Shown piece after piece: positions 1-8,268 of a stretch of DNA of 64,000 bases. The notes under the pieces are model-generated. The model saw nothing but the letters and a program-made list of their open reading frames with translations. It was not told the origin of the DNA and did not search any database. Each line of letters starts with the position of its first letter. Positions within the stretch are counted from its first letter, which is position 1. The translations under genes and the position numbers were made by a program. This DNA is from NORP240 sp038134485 (GTDB lineage Bacteria > Pseudomonadota > Gammaproteobacteria > Pseudomonadales > Pseudohongiellaceae), in assembly GCA_038134485.1 (NCBI GenBank), contig JAYPVG010000004.1, positions 62,001 to 126,000 of the forward strand, given 5' to 3'.

Positions 1-646
1 TCGAACCGCTGGCGAGCAGCGCATCGTTAATATTGTCCTCGGTGAGTTTTATATCCAACGTTTTGATATCGTTCAACCTGGTCAGCTCGCATGAATGGGC
101 ATGATTGTTAAATACTGCCCGTTCAAAATAAAGCCCAAGTGTGCGACGACTGACCAGATTGGATATACCAGCCAATGCCAGACCGACGCCCAGCGAAGCA
201 TTGTTGCGATAATTCAGAAAGCCTTTGCATCGATCAGCGATGATATGCGTCTTGATGAGATCATTGCTTACCAGTTGACTGCCTCCATCTGGTCCCAATA
301 CTCTCTGCAGCATCACGCGGGCTTTGCGGCTCACTTCTTCCACCGTCGGGTTGGCCGAGTATCTTTCTTTGCTGTACAGGGAAGCCAATCGATCAATGGC
401 GGCAACCGGCTGATCTGTGGCAAGACACGCCAGTCGCCATGCTCCGGCTGACGAACCCAGTGTGGCCAATCGGTCGCTGCGATTGGCAAAAAACTCTCCA
501 AACAGGTAGCGATCAAGGCCGTACAGCACGAACCATTTGGGTCCGCCCGAGGCACCGACAAGAACCTTGAAATGCTCAGCCTGCAGGCCGTTGGCCTGTA
601 TCTGTTGCATTGCCCGCGGGCCCGCGTATATCGACAAATAAGACAT
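1..646 (-). CDS. Patatin-like phospholipase family protein (partial, C-terminus beyond the window)
   Basis: The reverse strand is open from an ATG at 646 to the left edge, giving about 215 residues with no stop, so the C-terminus lies outside the window. The N-terminal part has a glycine-rich GASGGPK motif at residues 31-37, which fits the oxyanion-hole loop of patatins. The nucleophile elbow GSSAG is at residues 64-68, with Ser66 as the likely catalytic serine. The catalytic Asp of the Ser-Asp dyad would lie in the missing part. Patatin-fold enzymes hydrolyse acyl esters of phospholipids or related lipids; the substrate here is unknown. No signal peptide is visible, so a cytoplasmic or membrane-associated enzyme is likely. 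The gene is divergent from the MFS gene at 747. Confidence 0.75.
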   Translation of the reverse strand, partial: MSYLSIYAGPRAMQQIQANGLQAEHFKVLVGASGGPKWFVLYGLDRYLFGEFFANRSDRLATLGSSAGAWRLACLATDQPVAAIDRLASLYSKERYSANPTVEEVSRKARVMLQRVLGPDGGSQLVSNDLIKTHIIADRCKGFLNYRNNASLGVGLALAGISNLVSRRTLGLYFERAVFNNHAHSCELTRLNDIKTLDIKLTEDNINDALLASGS

Positions 647-746
647 GGCGCCTATGATATACTGTCGCTCGCTTGCTGGCACACTCCACCCCGATCCTGC
701 TTAATGTTGGAGTGTAATAGGTTGCAGACTCTGGATCGTTGCACAC

Positions 747-1946
747 ATGAACTCGATGACGCACGTACTCAATCAGCGCAAAACGCTGCTATTTCTGCTC
801 GCGATCGGCAATGCCATCGCGTTCTCAACCTGGCAGGTATTGTTAAACAATTACGTCATCGAACGGGCAGCATTCACTGGTGAAGAAATAGGCTTGCTGC
901 AGAGCTTGAGAGAGGTCCCGGGATTCCTCGCCTTTACCGCGATCTGGGTACTGTTTTTCATCCGCCAGCAAAACTTTGCCATCCTGTCACTCGTGACGCT
1001 GGGCCTGGGTACCGCCATAACTGCGTTTTATCCGGCTGCCCTGTGGCTTTATTTCACTACGGTACTGATGTCCATCGGATTTCACTATCTGGAAACCTTG
1101 CAAAACTCCCTCAGCCTGCAATGGCTCGATCGGCAGGAAGCGCCTCACGTGCTGGGCCAGATACTAAGTGCCAGGAGCTTTACCAGCCTGGTGGTATTGG
1201 GCTGCCTGTATGTGTATTTCCTCGTTTTCGAGACCAACTACATGGCGGTATACCTGTTATCAGGGGGAGCCTGTATTGCGATCGGAATATTCTGCTGGCT
1301 GGCGATACCGCGGTTTGACGATACAGTAATCCAGCGTCGGGAGCTGTTCCTGCGCAAGAAATACTGGCTGTATTATGCCCTGACGTTTTTGTCGGGCGCC
1401 CGGCGACAGATTTTTGTGGTTTTCGCCGGTTTCCTGCTGGTGGAAAAATTCGGCTTCCCCATTGAAAACGTCGTCCTGCTAACCCTGGTGAATGCGGCCA
1501 TGACAACCTGGCTAGCGCCGCGCATAGGTCGCCTGATATCGGTCATTGGAGAGCGGCGCGCGCTGACCCTCGAGTACCTGGGACTGATAGTCATCTTTGT
1601 CAGTTACGCATTCGTGAGCAATATTGCCATCGCTATCATGCTGTACCTGCTGGACCATCTGTTTTTCGCCATGGCCATTGCGATCAAGACTTACTTCCAG
1701 AAAATTGCCGACCCGGCTGACATCGCAGCAACCTCAGGCATAAGCTTCACCATCAATCACATAGCAGCCGTAGTGCTCCCCGCACTTCTGGGTCTGGTCT
1801 GGGTGATAAACCACAGCGTGGTTTTTCTTATTGGCGCTGTTATTGCAGTGGGCTCTCTGGCACTTAGCCAGTTGATCCCCGACCATCCATTGCCCGGCAT
1901 TGAAACCCGACTGCTCACCGGCGCATTGACGGACATAAAAAATTAG
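747..1946 (+). CDS. MFS-type membrane transporter
   Basis: The 399-residue protein is almost entirely hydrophobic. About twelve membrane segments alternate with short charged loops, and there is an amphipathic central loop near residues 190-210 (IQRRELFLRKKYW), the layout of a major facilitator superfamily carrier. The start is the ATG at 747; a second in-frame ATG nine bases later is equally possible because neither has a clear ribosome binding site. It reads away from the patatin-like gene, with 100 bases between the two starts. It has no close link to the selD fusion downstream (227-base gap). The substrate cannot be told from the sequence. Confidence 0.75.
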   Translation: MNSMTHVLNQRKTLLFLLAIGNAIAFSTWQVLLNNYVIERAAFTGEEIGLLQSLREVPGFLAFTAIWVLFFIRQQNFAILSLVTLGLGTAITAFYPAALWLYFTTVLMSIGFHYLETLQNSLSLQWLDRQEAPHVLGQILSARSFTSLVVLGCLYVYFLVFETNYMAVYLLSGGACIAIGIFCWLAIPRFDDTVIQRRELFLRKKYWLYYALTFLSGARRQIFVVFAGFLLVEKFGFPIENVVLLTLVNAAMTTWLAPRIGRLISVIGERRALTLEYLGLIVIFVSYAFVSNIAIAIMLYLLDHLFFAMAIAIKTYFQKIADPADIAATSGISFTINHIAAVVLPALLGLVWVINHSVVFLIGAVIAVGSLALSQLIPDHPLPGIETRLLTGALTDIKN

Positions 1947-2173
1947 TCTCCGCCTTCCCCCTTGCATGAATTGCTTTCCCGAGGCGTCCCATGCCTTGTC
2001 CAGAGGAGGAGAACTGTTGCCACCAATCTCGGCTCTGTTGATTCTCTATCAGTAGTGAGACATCGATGCTGGTGCTCCTGGGGACACTGAAGGCTCTTAC
2101 ACGTTGCCGTGCGGCTAATTCAGACTGCTTTAGAAATGAGGTACACTGCGCCGATGTGCCAGGCAGTTCCGCA

Positions 2174-4447
2174 ATGAAACAATCATCATCGAATTCTCCA
2201 GCAGTCAAACGCCTGGTTCTGATCGGTGGCGGTCACAGTCATTTGAGCGTCCTTATGCACCTGGGCATGAAGCCAGTGCCGGGTCTGGAAGTCGTGCTTA
2301 TCACTCGAGAGGTTCTGGTTCCCTATTCCGGCGCCTTACCGGGATACATTTCGGGTGCATACCAGTTTGACGACATTCACATCGACCTCAGACCCCTATG
2401 CCAGTTTTCCGGCGCCAGGCTGATACACGAGGAGATTCAGCGACTGGACCTTGATAACAAAAGGGTTCTCTGCAAGGATCGTCCGCCAGTCCGTTTTGAC
2501 CTTCTCTCGATCAATATCGGGTCGCGACCCGATGCAGCAAAAATTCCGGGAGCTGAGCAACATGCAATTGGGGTGAAACCCATTGATCAGTTTCTACCCA
2601 ACTGGCTCCTGATCAAACAGAATGCCTTGGCCAACCTGCAGAAATCAGCACCATTCTGCATAGCTATCGTCGGCGGCGGCCCTGCCAGCGTAGAACTGGC
2701 TTTTTCCGCGCAATACGCAATTCACAAGGCCGCCGGGATACGCGATCCTGAAACATCACCGTTGACAATCAAACTGCTGACAGCCGACACCCAGTTATTG
2801 AAATTTCATAATAATCGGGTGAAGGACTTTACGAGGGCAGAACTGGAACGCCGCGGTATTGAGCTGTTATTCGATCATCGCGTCACCGAGTTTCAGCCCG
2901 GGCTGATTATTTGTGATGGCAAGGATCCAGTGCAAGCCAACACGATAATATACGCAACAGGGGCAAGTATCCCACAATGGCCTGCAGATTGCGGACTGGC
3001 AGTCAATAGTGACGGCTTCATCGCCGTCAATACCCATTTACAGAGCCTGAGTCACCCTTTTGTATTCGCTGCCGGTGACGCCGCCTCAATTGAGGGTCAC
3101 CCGAGACCCAAGTCCGGTGTTTATGCCGTCCGACAGGGCAAACCGCTGGCTCGCAACCTCGTGCGCTTTGCCACTGGCAAGAGACTCAAATCCTATGTGC
3201 CACAAAAAAATGCGCTGGCGCTTCTGTTTACCGGCGATCGGAAGGCCATCGCTTCGAAAAAGAACTGGTTTTTTACCGGGCGCTGGGTTTGGGCTCTTAA
3301 ACGCAAGATTGATGCCGATTTCCTCCGTAAATATGCGAGACTGCCGGTTACCGAGCCAACCATCCAGCTGCGGCGCGGTCTCGCGGATAATGACACCGAG
3401 GAACAGTTACGACAGCACGTGATCCGCTGCGCCGGATGCGCGGCAAAAGTAGGCAGCGATACTCTGCAGAATGTCCTCTCCCGACTGAAACCCGCCACCC
3501 AGCCAGACCTGGTCGGCGACCTGTCGACTACTGAGGATGCTGCGTTAATAAGCATCAACAGCGAGCGTATGCTGGTGCAAACTGTCGATTACTTTCGCGC
3601 GTTTATCAACGACCCCTGGCTGTTCGCGCGGATTGCCAGCAATCACTGTCTGGGTGACATCTATGCCATGGGGGCGTTGCCTCACAGCGCACTGGCGATT
3701 GCGAGCATACCCTTTGCAGCTAAAACCATCATGCGGGAAACCCTTGATGAGTTGATGGCCGGCTGTGTTTTGACTCTTAATGAACACGAGACGGCACTCG
3801 CCGGCGGACATTCCAATGAGGCCCAGGAACTCGCTTTTGGCCTGTCAATCAATGGCTTCGTCCACCCGGAGAGGCTGTTGCCAAAAAGCGGGGCAAAGCC
3901 CGGCGACTCGCTGATACTTTGCAAACCTCTCGGGACTGGAACCTTGTTGGCAGCCGACATGCGCTACAAGGCCAGAGGTAACTGGATAGAAGCCGCTTTG
4001 GAATCGATGCTGGTGTCCAACCGTGACGCCGCAGATATCTTTGTCAATTGCAATGCGACGGCCTGTACGGACGTCACTGGATTCGGCCTGGCAGGACATC
4101 TCGCTGAAATGCTGGCCGACGGAGACGTGGCCGCAACCATACAACTGGACGCTCTTCCGGTTATGGCAGGCGCGGCAGATTGCCTCAGAAAGAAAATTTT
4201 CAGCTCTCTTCACGCCGACAACAGCAGAATTCGCGATGTCATGCAATTGCCGGTTGACGCAGTTAAGAACCCTCTCGTGGAAATGCTTTTCGATCCCCAG
4301 ACAGCCGGAGGGCTGCTGGCATGTGTGCCATCGAGCGAAACAAGCAGGTGTATGAGAGAGCTTGAAAGCAAGGGATACAGCGACGCCCGCATAATTGGCA
4401 ACGTGACCGAGAAGACCGACAACGGGCCCGTTATATCGGTCGCGTGA
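2174..4447 (+). CDS. selD: Fusion of FAD/NAD(P)-dependent oxidoreductase and selenide,water dikinase SelD
   Basis: This is a two-domain protein of 757 residues. Residues 10-400 form a pyridine nucleotide-disulfide-type oxidoreductase with the dinucleotide-binding motif GGGHSH (18-23), a second nucleotide motif VGGGPAS, and a C-terminal FAD motif FAAGDAA. Residues 415-757 are SelD, which makes selenophosphate from selenide and ATP for selenocysteine or 2-selenouridine synthesis. In the active-site loop Cys422 and Lys425 match Cys17 and Lys20 of E. coli SelD; the Cys19 position is Ala424. Later motifs DVTGFGLAGH and DPQTAGGLL are typical of SelD. The fusion is a known type (the N-terminal part matches the family described as 'N-terminal to SelD'). 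I chose the ATG at 2174 because the GGGHSH fold starts just after it and AGG lies about ten bases upstream; an upstream ATG at 2066 would add 36 residues of unlikely sequence. Confidence 0.9.
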   Translation: MKQSSSNSPAVKRLVLIGGGHSHLSVLMHLGMKPVPGLEVVLITREVLVPYSGALPGYISGAYQFDDIHIDLRPLCQFSGARLIHEEIQRLDLDNKRVLCKDRPPVRFDLLSINIGSRPDAAKIPGAEQHAIGVKPIDQFLPNWLLIKQNALANLQKSAPFCIAIVGGGPASVELAFSAQYAIHKAAGIRDPETSPLTIKLLTADTQLLKFHNNRVKDFTRAELERRGIELLFDHRVTEFQPGLIICDGKDPVQANTIIYATGASIPQWPADCGLAVNSDGFIAVNTHLQSLSHPFVFAAGDAASIEGHPRPKSGVYAVRQGKPLARNLVRFATGKRLKSYVPQKNALALLFTGDRKAIASKKNWFFTGRWVWALKRKIDADFLRKYARLPVTEPTIQLRRGLADNDTEEQLRQHVIRCAGCAAKVGSDTLQNVLSRLKPATQPDLVGDLSTTEDAALISINSERMLVQTVDYFRAFINDPWLFARIASNHCLGDIYAMGALPHSALAIASIPFAAKTIMRETLDELMAGCVLTLNEHETALAGGHSNEAQELAFGLSINGFVHPERLLPKSGAKPGDSLILCKPLGTGTLLAADMRYKARGNWIEAALESMLVSNRDAADIFVNCNATACTDVTGFGLAGHLAEMLADGDVAATIQLDALPVMAGAADCLRKKIFSSLHADNSRIRDVMQLPVDAVKNPLVEMLFDPQTAGGLLACVPSSETSRCMRELESKGYSDARIIGNVTEKTDNGPVISVA

Positions 4448-4535
4448 ACAAAAAGCGCCCCGTAACGCAGAAAAACCACGCCGGAGTGCGACATGATCCT
4501 GTATTCTCGGTAACTCATAGGAAAGGTGCGTGACA

Positions 4536-5276
4536 ATGAAAGGAAGAGAGTTGATTTTGCTGGCAGCACTGCTGGCCATTTTCAGCACGCTGACAGGCAA
4601 TCCGGCTGCTGCTCAGGGGAACGAGGCTGATCTGCAGTCGGTGCTGTCCCGATACGCCGGTGCGACCCGTAATGCACCAACTGTGGACGAAGAGTTGGCA
4701 CGGCGGCTGTTCCGCCGCGGCAACACCTACAGCAACCTGGAGCGCCATGAAGAAGCCATCGCCGAGTTTGAGCAGTGCGTTGCGGCAGATCCTAACTTTG
4801 CAGAGGGCTACCGAAACCTGGCCAATACCTATTACTTTCTGCAGCGTTTCCAGGAAGCCAAACCGAACTATGCCCGTTTTATCGCCCTGACCCAGAACGA
4901 TGAACCCAACACGGCAATTCGAGCCGCGGTCACTACCATGGGTCAGATGGAACGCCAGGATGGCAACTTCGAGGAATCGATAGCCTTTGATCTGCGAGCC
5001 ATAGAACTTGACCCGGATAACGACTCGCAGGTCCACATCATGGGCAACACCTACAATAATGCAGGTGATCCAGAAAAGGCGATCCGTATCTACCAGGCCG
5101 GGATACGACACCAGCCGAACAATGCGTTTTTCTATCGCACTCTGGGTCGCCTGCTGGAGCAGGAAAATCGCCTGGAGGAAGCCCTGGCCCAGTATGAATT
5201 CGCAGCTGAGCGGGATCCGGAATCGGATTTTTATGCCAATCTGGTCGAGGCCACACGAGCCCGACTTGAACGCTGA
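4536..5276 (+). CDS. Exported tetratricopeptide repeat (TPR) protein
   Basis: A 246-residue protein begins with a signal peptide (charged MKGREL, then a hydrophobic stretch, cleavage near AAAQG). The rest is TPR helix pairs: an N-terminal pair with LFRRGNTYSNLERHEEAIAEFE, then repeats with spacing near 34 residues that show the typical G-Y/F-A-P pattern (EGYRNLANTYYFLQRFQEA; HIMGNTYNNAGDPEKAI; YRTLGRLLEQENRLEEAL). It is probably a periplasmic protein-protein interaction scaffold; the partner is unknown. The ATG at 4536 is preceded at eight bases by AGG of GGAAAGG; a GTG at 4530 in the same frame sits too close to that site. It follows the selD fusion by 88 bases and could be read from its own promoter. 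Confidence 0.7.
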   Translation: MKGRELILLAALLAIFSTLTGNPAAAQGNEADLQSVLSRYAGATRNAPTVDEELARRLFRRGNTYSNLERHEEAIAEFEQCVAADPNFAEGYRNLANTYYFLQRFQEAKPNYARFIALTQNDEPNTAIRAAVTTMGQMERQDGNFEESIAFDLRAIELDPDNDSQVHIMGNTYNNAGDPEKAIRIYQAGIRHQPNNAFFYRTLGRLLEQENRLEEALAQYEFAAERDPESDFYANLVEATRARLER

Positions 5277-5345
5277 CCGCGATTCCGCATTCAATGCCGA
5301 ACTCAGCGCTGCACACTCCGACCCAAACAAGGTGGAAACTAATCC

Positions 5346-5969
5346 ATGTTTTATGAACCACAGAAAAAAAATCACGGCTTGTCGAAAAACCCATTTAACA
5401 GCCTGATTATTCCCAGACCGATCGGCTGGATCAGCTCAGTGAGCGAGGACGGCATCAACAATCTGGCGCCCTACAGTTTCTTCAATGCGGTCTGTTACTC
5501 GCCGCCAACTGTGATGTTTTCCTCTGGCGTGGGTGCCGGTTCCGACAGGATGAAAGACTCTCTGAGAAATATCCTGTCGACCGGGGAGTTCGTCTGCAAC
5601 CTGGCGACTTGGGACACGCGAGACCAGATGAATCAGAGTTCCGCTACCGTATCCCCGGACACCGATGAAATCCAGTTGTCAGGATTGACCACCATTCCTG
5701 CTGAACTGGTCCGAGCGCCGCGGATTGCTGAGGCGCCGGTGCATCTGGAATGCCGTTTCATCAAGCGTGTTGACATACCCTCCTGGTCTGATTCCGATCA
5801 GTATGTAATGGTGCTGGGAGAAGTGATAGGCGTTCACATCAGGGACGAGTTGATCACCAGTGAAGGACTGGTCGATGTTGCAGCCATGCGACCTATCGGC
5901 AGATTGGGATACAACGATTACAGCCAGGTCGACGTCGATTCCATTTTTACCATGGAAAGACCGCAGTAG
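5346..5969 (+). CDS. Flavin reductase-like FMN-binding protein
   Basis: The 207-residue protein matches the flavin reductase-like (DIM6/NTAB) split-barrel family: RPIGWISSV near residues 21-29, the following NLAPYSFFNAV and SPPTVMFS motifs, and a later segment VHLECRFIKRVDIP. Members bind FMN and reduce free flavin or act as the reductase part of two-component monooxygenases; which applies here is not visible. AAGGTGG lies about nine bases before the ATG. The gene starts 69 bases after the TPR gene on the same strand and ends 24 bases before the convergent metallo-hydrolase gene. Confidence 0.8.
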   Translation: MFYEPQKKNHGLSKNPFNSLIIPRPIGWISSVSEDGINNLAPYSFFNAVCYSPPTVMFSSGVGAGSDRMKDSLRNILSTGEFVCNLATWDTRDQMNQSSATVSPDTDEIQLSGLTTIPAELVRAPRIAEAPVHLECRFIKRVDIPSWSDSDQYVMVLGEVIGVHIRDELITSEGLVDVAAMRPIGRLGYNDYSQVDVDSIFTMERPQ

Positions 5970-5993
5970 CGGAAAGTTCAGGAAGTCGGTCTG

Positions 5994-7073
5994 CTAGCGT
6001 ACCGGCATGCTGCGCCTGCCGTTCACCACCGGGGGAAAATTCCCCTGCTCATCGTATACCGCTCGAATAAAACGGTCCTTGCTTGACTGAGTATCACCAT
6101 TGGTGGAGGCATCATAGGGCGCCGTCAAGTTTGCCGACAGGACCTCTTCAAGCGTCTTGTCCTGATCACGCATTACCTCCACTTTGTTCCAGATGTCCTC
6201 GAGCATATCGCGATACGGAAGCAGATCCTCGCGCTTGATCAGGGTCCCGTGACCGGGAATCAGCCAGGTATCAGGGCCAGCAATTTCCTGCAGAAGGTCA
6301 ATCGCCTGAATCATGCCCTGAATGGATCCCCCACTGGTCTGGGCTGCGTAGGGGTAACCAAAATTGCGGTAGAAATCCTCAATGTAAACTACATTGGCAT
6401 TGCGAAAACGTACCACGGTATCACCCGCCGTGTGGGATGGCATCATGGGAATGAAGTCGACAACCTCGTCGTTCATGCGAAAAGTCACGGCCGGTTCGCC
6501 CGGCTTGTCGGGATCGTATTCATAGGTCGCCACCGGAACCGCAGCCGGATCCAACGGTGCTGCAGGGCTGCCATCCGGGCGTAACGGGTTGACCATGTCC
6601 AGACGGAGATTTTCCTGCGCGAAAATAACAGCGCCCTCTCTGGCAAATACCGCGTTAGCGCCGGTGTGGTCGCTGTGAATATGAGAATTAACCAATATTT
6701 TAAACGGTGCGTCGGTAAATTCACGAATTGCAGCGAGGGTCTTGTCACCCACCTGGCGATTCTGAGAATCGACCAACAGAATGCCATCGGGTCCGAAAAG
6801 CACCATGGCGCGCCCGCCAGACGCATCCGGATGATTGCGGTCAATCCCATGGGTGCCGTGCAGCGTCACCAGATTGGGAGAATATTTCTCAGTCACAAAA
6901 ATTTCCACCTGATCCCAGGGTGTCTGATAGTCCGGAGCAAACTCGACGTACTCCTCGCTGGTTGGGATAAGGATTTGGGGATAACCCGGAATCTGCGCCA
7001 TCGCGACCGATGCAAGCGTCACTGTGAGAACAACTGCAACATCGCAGACTATTACCGCTGCCTGCCTGTTCAT
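5994..7073 (-). CDS. Secreted metallo-beta-lactamase-fold hydrolase
   Basis: The 359-residue protein has a signal peptide (MNRQAAVIVCDVAVV..., cleavage near AMAQ) and then an MBL-fold domain. The metal site HIHSDH is at residues 131-136, and further ligands are seen in MPSHTAGD and IPGHGT, so a di-zinc site is intact. The layout resembles periplasmic MBL hydrolases often annotated as beta-lactamase-like or quinoprotein-relay proteins; the substrate is not evident and antibiotic hydrolysis should not be assumed. The ATG at 7073 is chosen because a strong GGAGGAGG site lies five bases upstream; an upstream in-frame start at 7127 would hide the signal peptide. Confidence 0.85.
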   Translation of the reverse strand: MNRQAAVIVCDVAVVLTVTLASVAMAQIPGYPQILIPTSEEYVEFAPDYQTPWDQVEIFVTEKYSPNLVTLHGTHGIDRNHPDASGGRAMVLFGPDGILLVDSQNRQVGDKTLAAIREFTDAPFKILVNSHIHSDHTGANAVFAREGAVIFAQENLRLDMVNPLRPDGSPAAPLDPAAVPVATYEYDPDKPGEPAVTFRMNDEVVDFIPMMPSHTAGDTVVRFRNANVVYIEDFYRNFGYPYAAQTSGGSIQGMIQAIDLLQEIAGPDTWLIPGHGTLIKREDLLPYRDMLEDIWNKVEVMRDQDKTLEEVLSANLTAPYDASTNGDTQSSKDRFIRAVYDEQGNFPPVVNGRRSMPVR

Positions 7074-7359
7074 AGGCCTCCTCCGTTTAGTAAGCACGTG
7101 AATGAGTAGTTCTTCTGGTGAAACCATGTTTGCCGATTGTATCGGGCGCGGGCTCCTCTCGGGAAGAGTTTTTACTTACCAACCTCCTTGCATGAGCCGG
7201 TATCTCAAGCACCCGGGCTTTTCTATGTTTGAGCAATGCTATGGGCGAAAGATCTCTTTGTCCTGATTCGCAATAGCCTGTAACCTTTTCGGGCGACCCG
7301 TCGTTTATTGATTCTTTTTCCGGGTACTTCAGCCACGTCATGTTGAAGGGTAGTCAGTT

Positions 7360-8040
7360 ATGCGCAGTTATCGATTAATCCCAAATCGAGCCGGAAGTAA
7401 CTCGTCAAGCAGAGGAATTGCCAGAGCTTTCCTTCTGTGTCTGCTGGTCTTTCCTAACGTAGCCCAGCCGCAACAGCCAGCAGATTCCCTGGTGGAGATT
7501 TTTTTTACCCTGGCGGAATTGAAAGCACCCGGCTATTTCCCTCCCGGTCCTGAAACTCTCGCATACGAAAATTACCTGTATCGTTACTATCCTCAGACCG
7601 ATACATACCTTGCACTCGCAGAAAATACGGTCTGGGTACTTGGCGGTGAGTTCGGTTATGAACTGGTAAAAGCTGGCGAGCTTGGCTCGATACTGGAATT
7701 CCTGAATGCCTTGCCAGACGCCTATTACGCGCTATGGGACCTCACCATATCGGGCACAATCTACCTGGACTATAACGCAAACTCGAGCAACAACTTGCTT
7801 ACCTTCTGGGATTTTCAGAGGCTTGAATTAGAAGGTGTATTGCTTCCCGATTTTAGTGACACAGAGCAACTCGTTTACGACCTGACATCGAATTTTGCCG
7901 GCGATCCAGTCGGTGTTGAAGTGACATTCAGCGCCCTTGTAAACAACACTTCAACGCGCAAATCTCTCGCTGTCACTTTCGTGACTCCGCACGAATCGGG
8001 GCACCTGACATATTACTTGTACTTCGATTTTACCCGCTGA
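7360..8040 (+). CDS. Uncharacterised exported protein
   Basis: I do not recognise this 226-residue protein. It begins with a basic stretch and a hydrophobic core (ARAFLLCLLVFP) followed by NVAQPQQ, which fits a signal peptide. The mature part is acidic and rich in Tyr, Leu and Phe, with no obvious catalytic motif or cysteine pair. GAAGGG sits 11 to 16 bases before the ATG. It stands alone between the divergent MBL hydrolase and the ArsB/NhaD-type transporter gene. Confidence 0.55.
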   Translation: MRSYRLIPNRAGSNSSSRGIARAFLLCLLVFPNVAQPQQPADSLVEIFFTLAELKAPGYFPPGPETLAYENYLYRYYPQTDTYLALAENTVWVLGGEFGYELVKAGELGSILEFLNALPDAYYALWDLTISGTIYLDYNANSSNNLLTFWDFQRLELEGVLLPDFSDTEQLVYDLTSNFAGDPVGVEVTFSALVNNTSTRKSLAVTFVTPHESGHLTYYLYFDFTR

Positions 8041-8197
8041 AAGGGATGGTCATCCAACGAATAGCGCACCCGGGATGACTAAACTACTCGGCTGGGACTC
8101 AATACCGGCAGACTCTTCATTTTCACGCAAAAAAAAATGTTGGCGAATTCCCTTTATTAGTTTAAATTCCCGCCCGGTCGCGCTCCCGCGTTGCCGA

Positions 8198-8246
8198 CAC
8201 CGCCTTCCTGGCGGTGCCACTATAGAGCCTGTCCCCGCGTCCCGCG
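8198..8246 (+). promoter_or_regulatory. Two tandem hairpins in the leader of the first ArsB/NhaD-type gene
   Basis: Positions 8198-8204 and 8210-8216 form a perfect seven-pair GC-rich stem with a five-base loop. A second small stem, CCGCG-tcc-CGCGG, follows near 8234-8246, only a few bases before the GAGGTAAG ribosome binding site of the gene at 8269. They could fold in the mRNA leader and affect translation or early termination; no T-tract follows, so a simple terminator is unlikely. Function is inferred only. Confidence 0.3.
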
Positions 8247-8268
8247 GCGGATTCGAGGTAAGCAATTT

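Noticed and set aside
3845..5375. Two long minus-strand open frames over selD and the TPR gene
   Set aside because: Both are antisense shadows; the sense genes have strong motifs and ribosome sites.
7087..7341. Minus-strand open frame of 84 codons upstream of the MBL hydrolase
   Set aside because: No ribosome site before its ATG, unusual composition and no motif; more likely untranslated leader.
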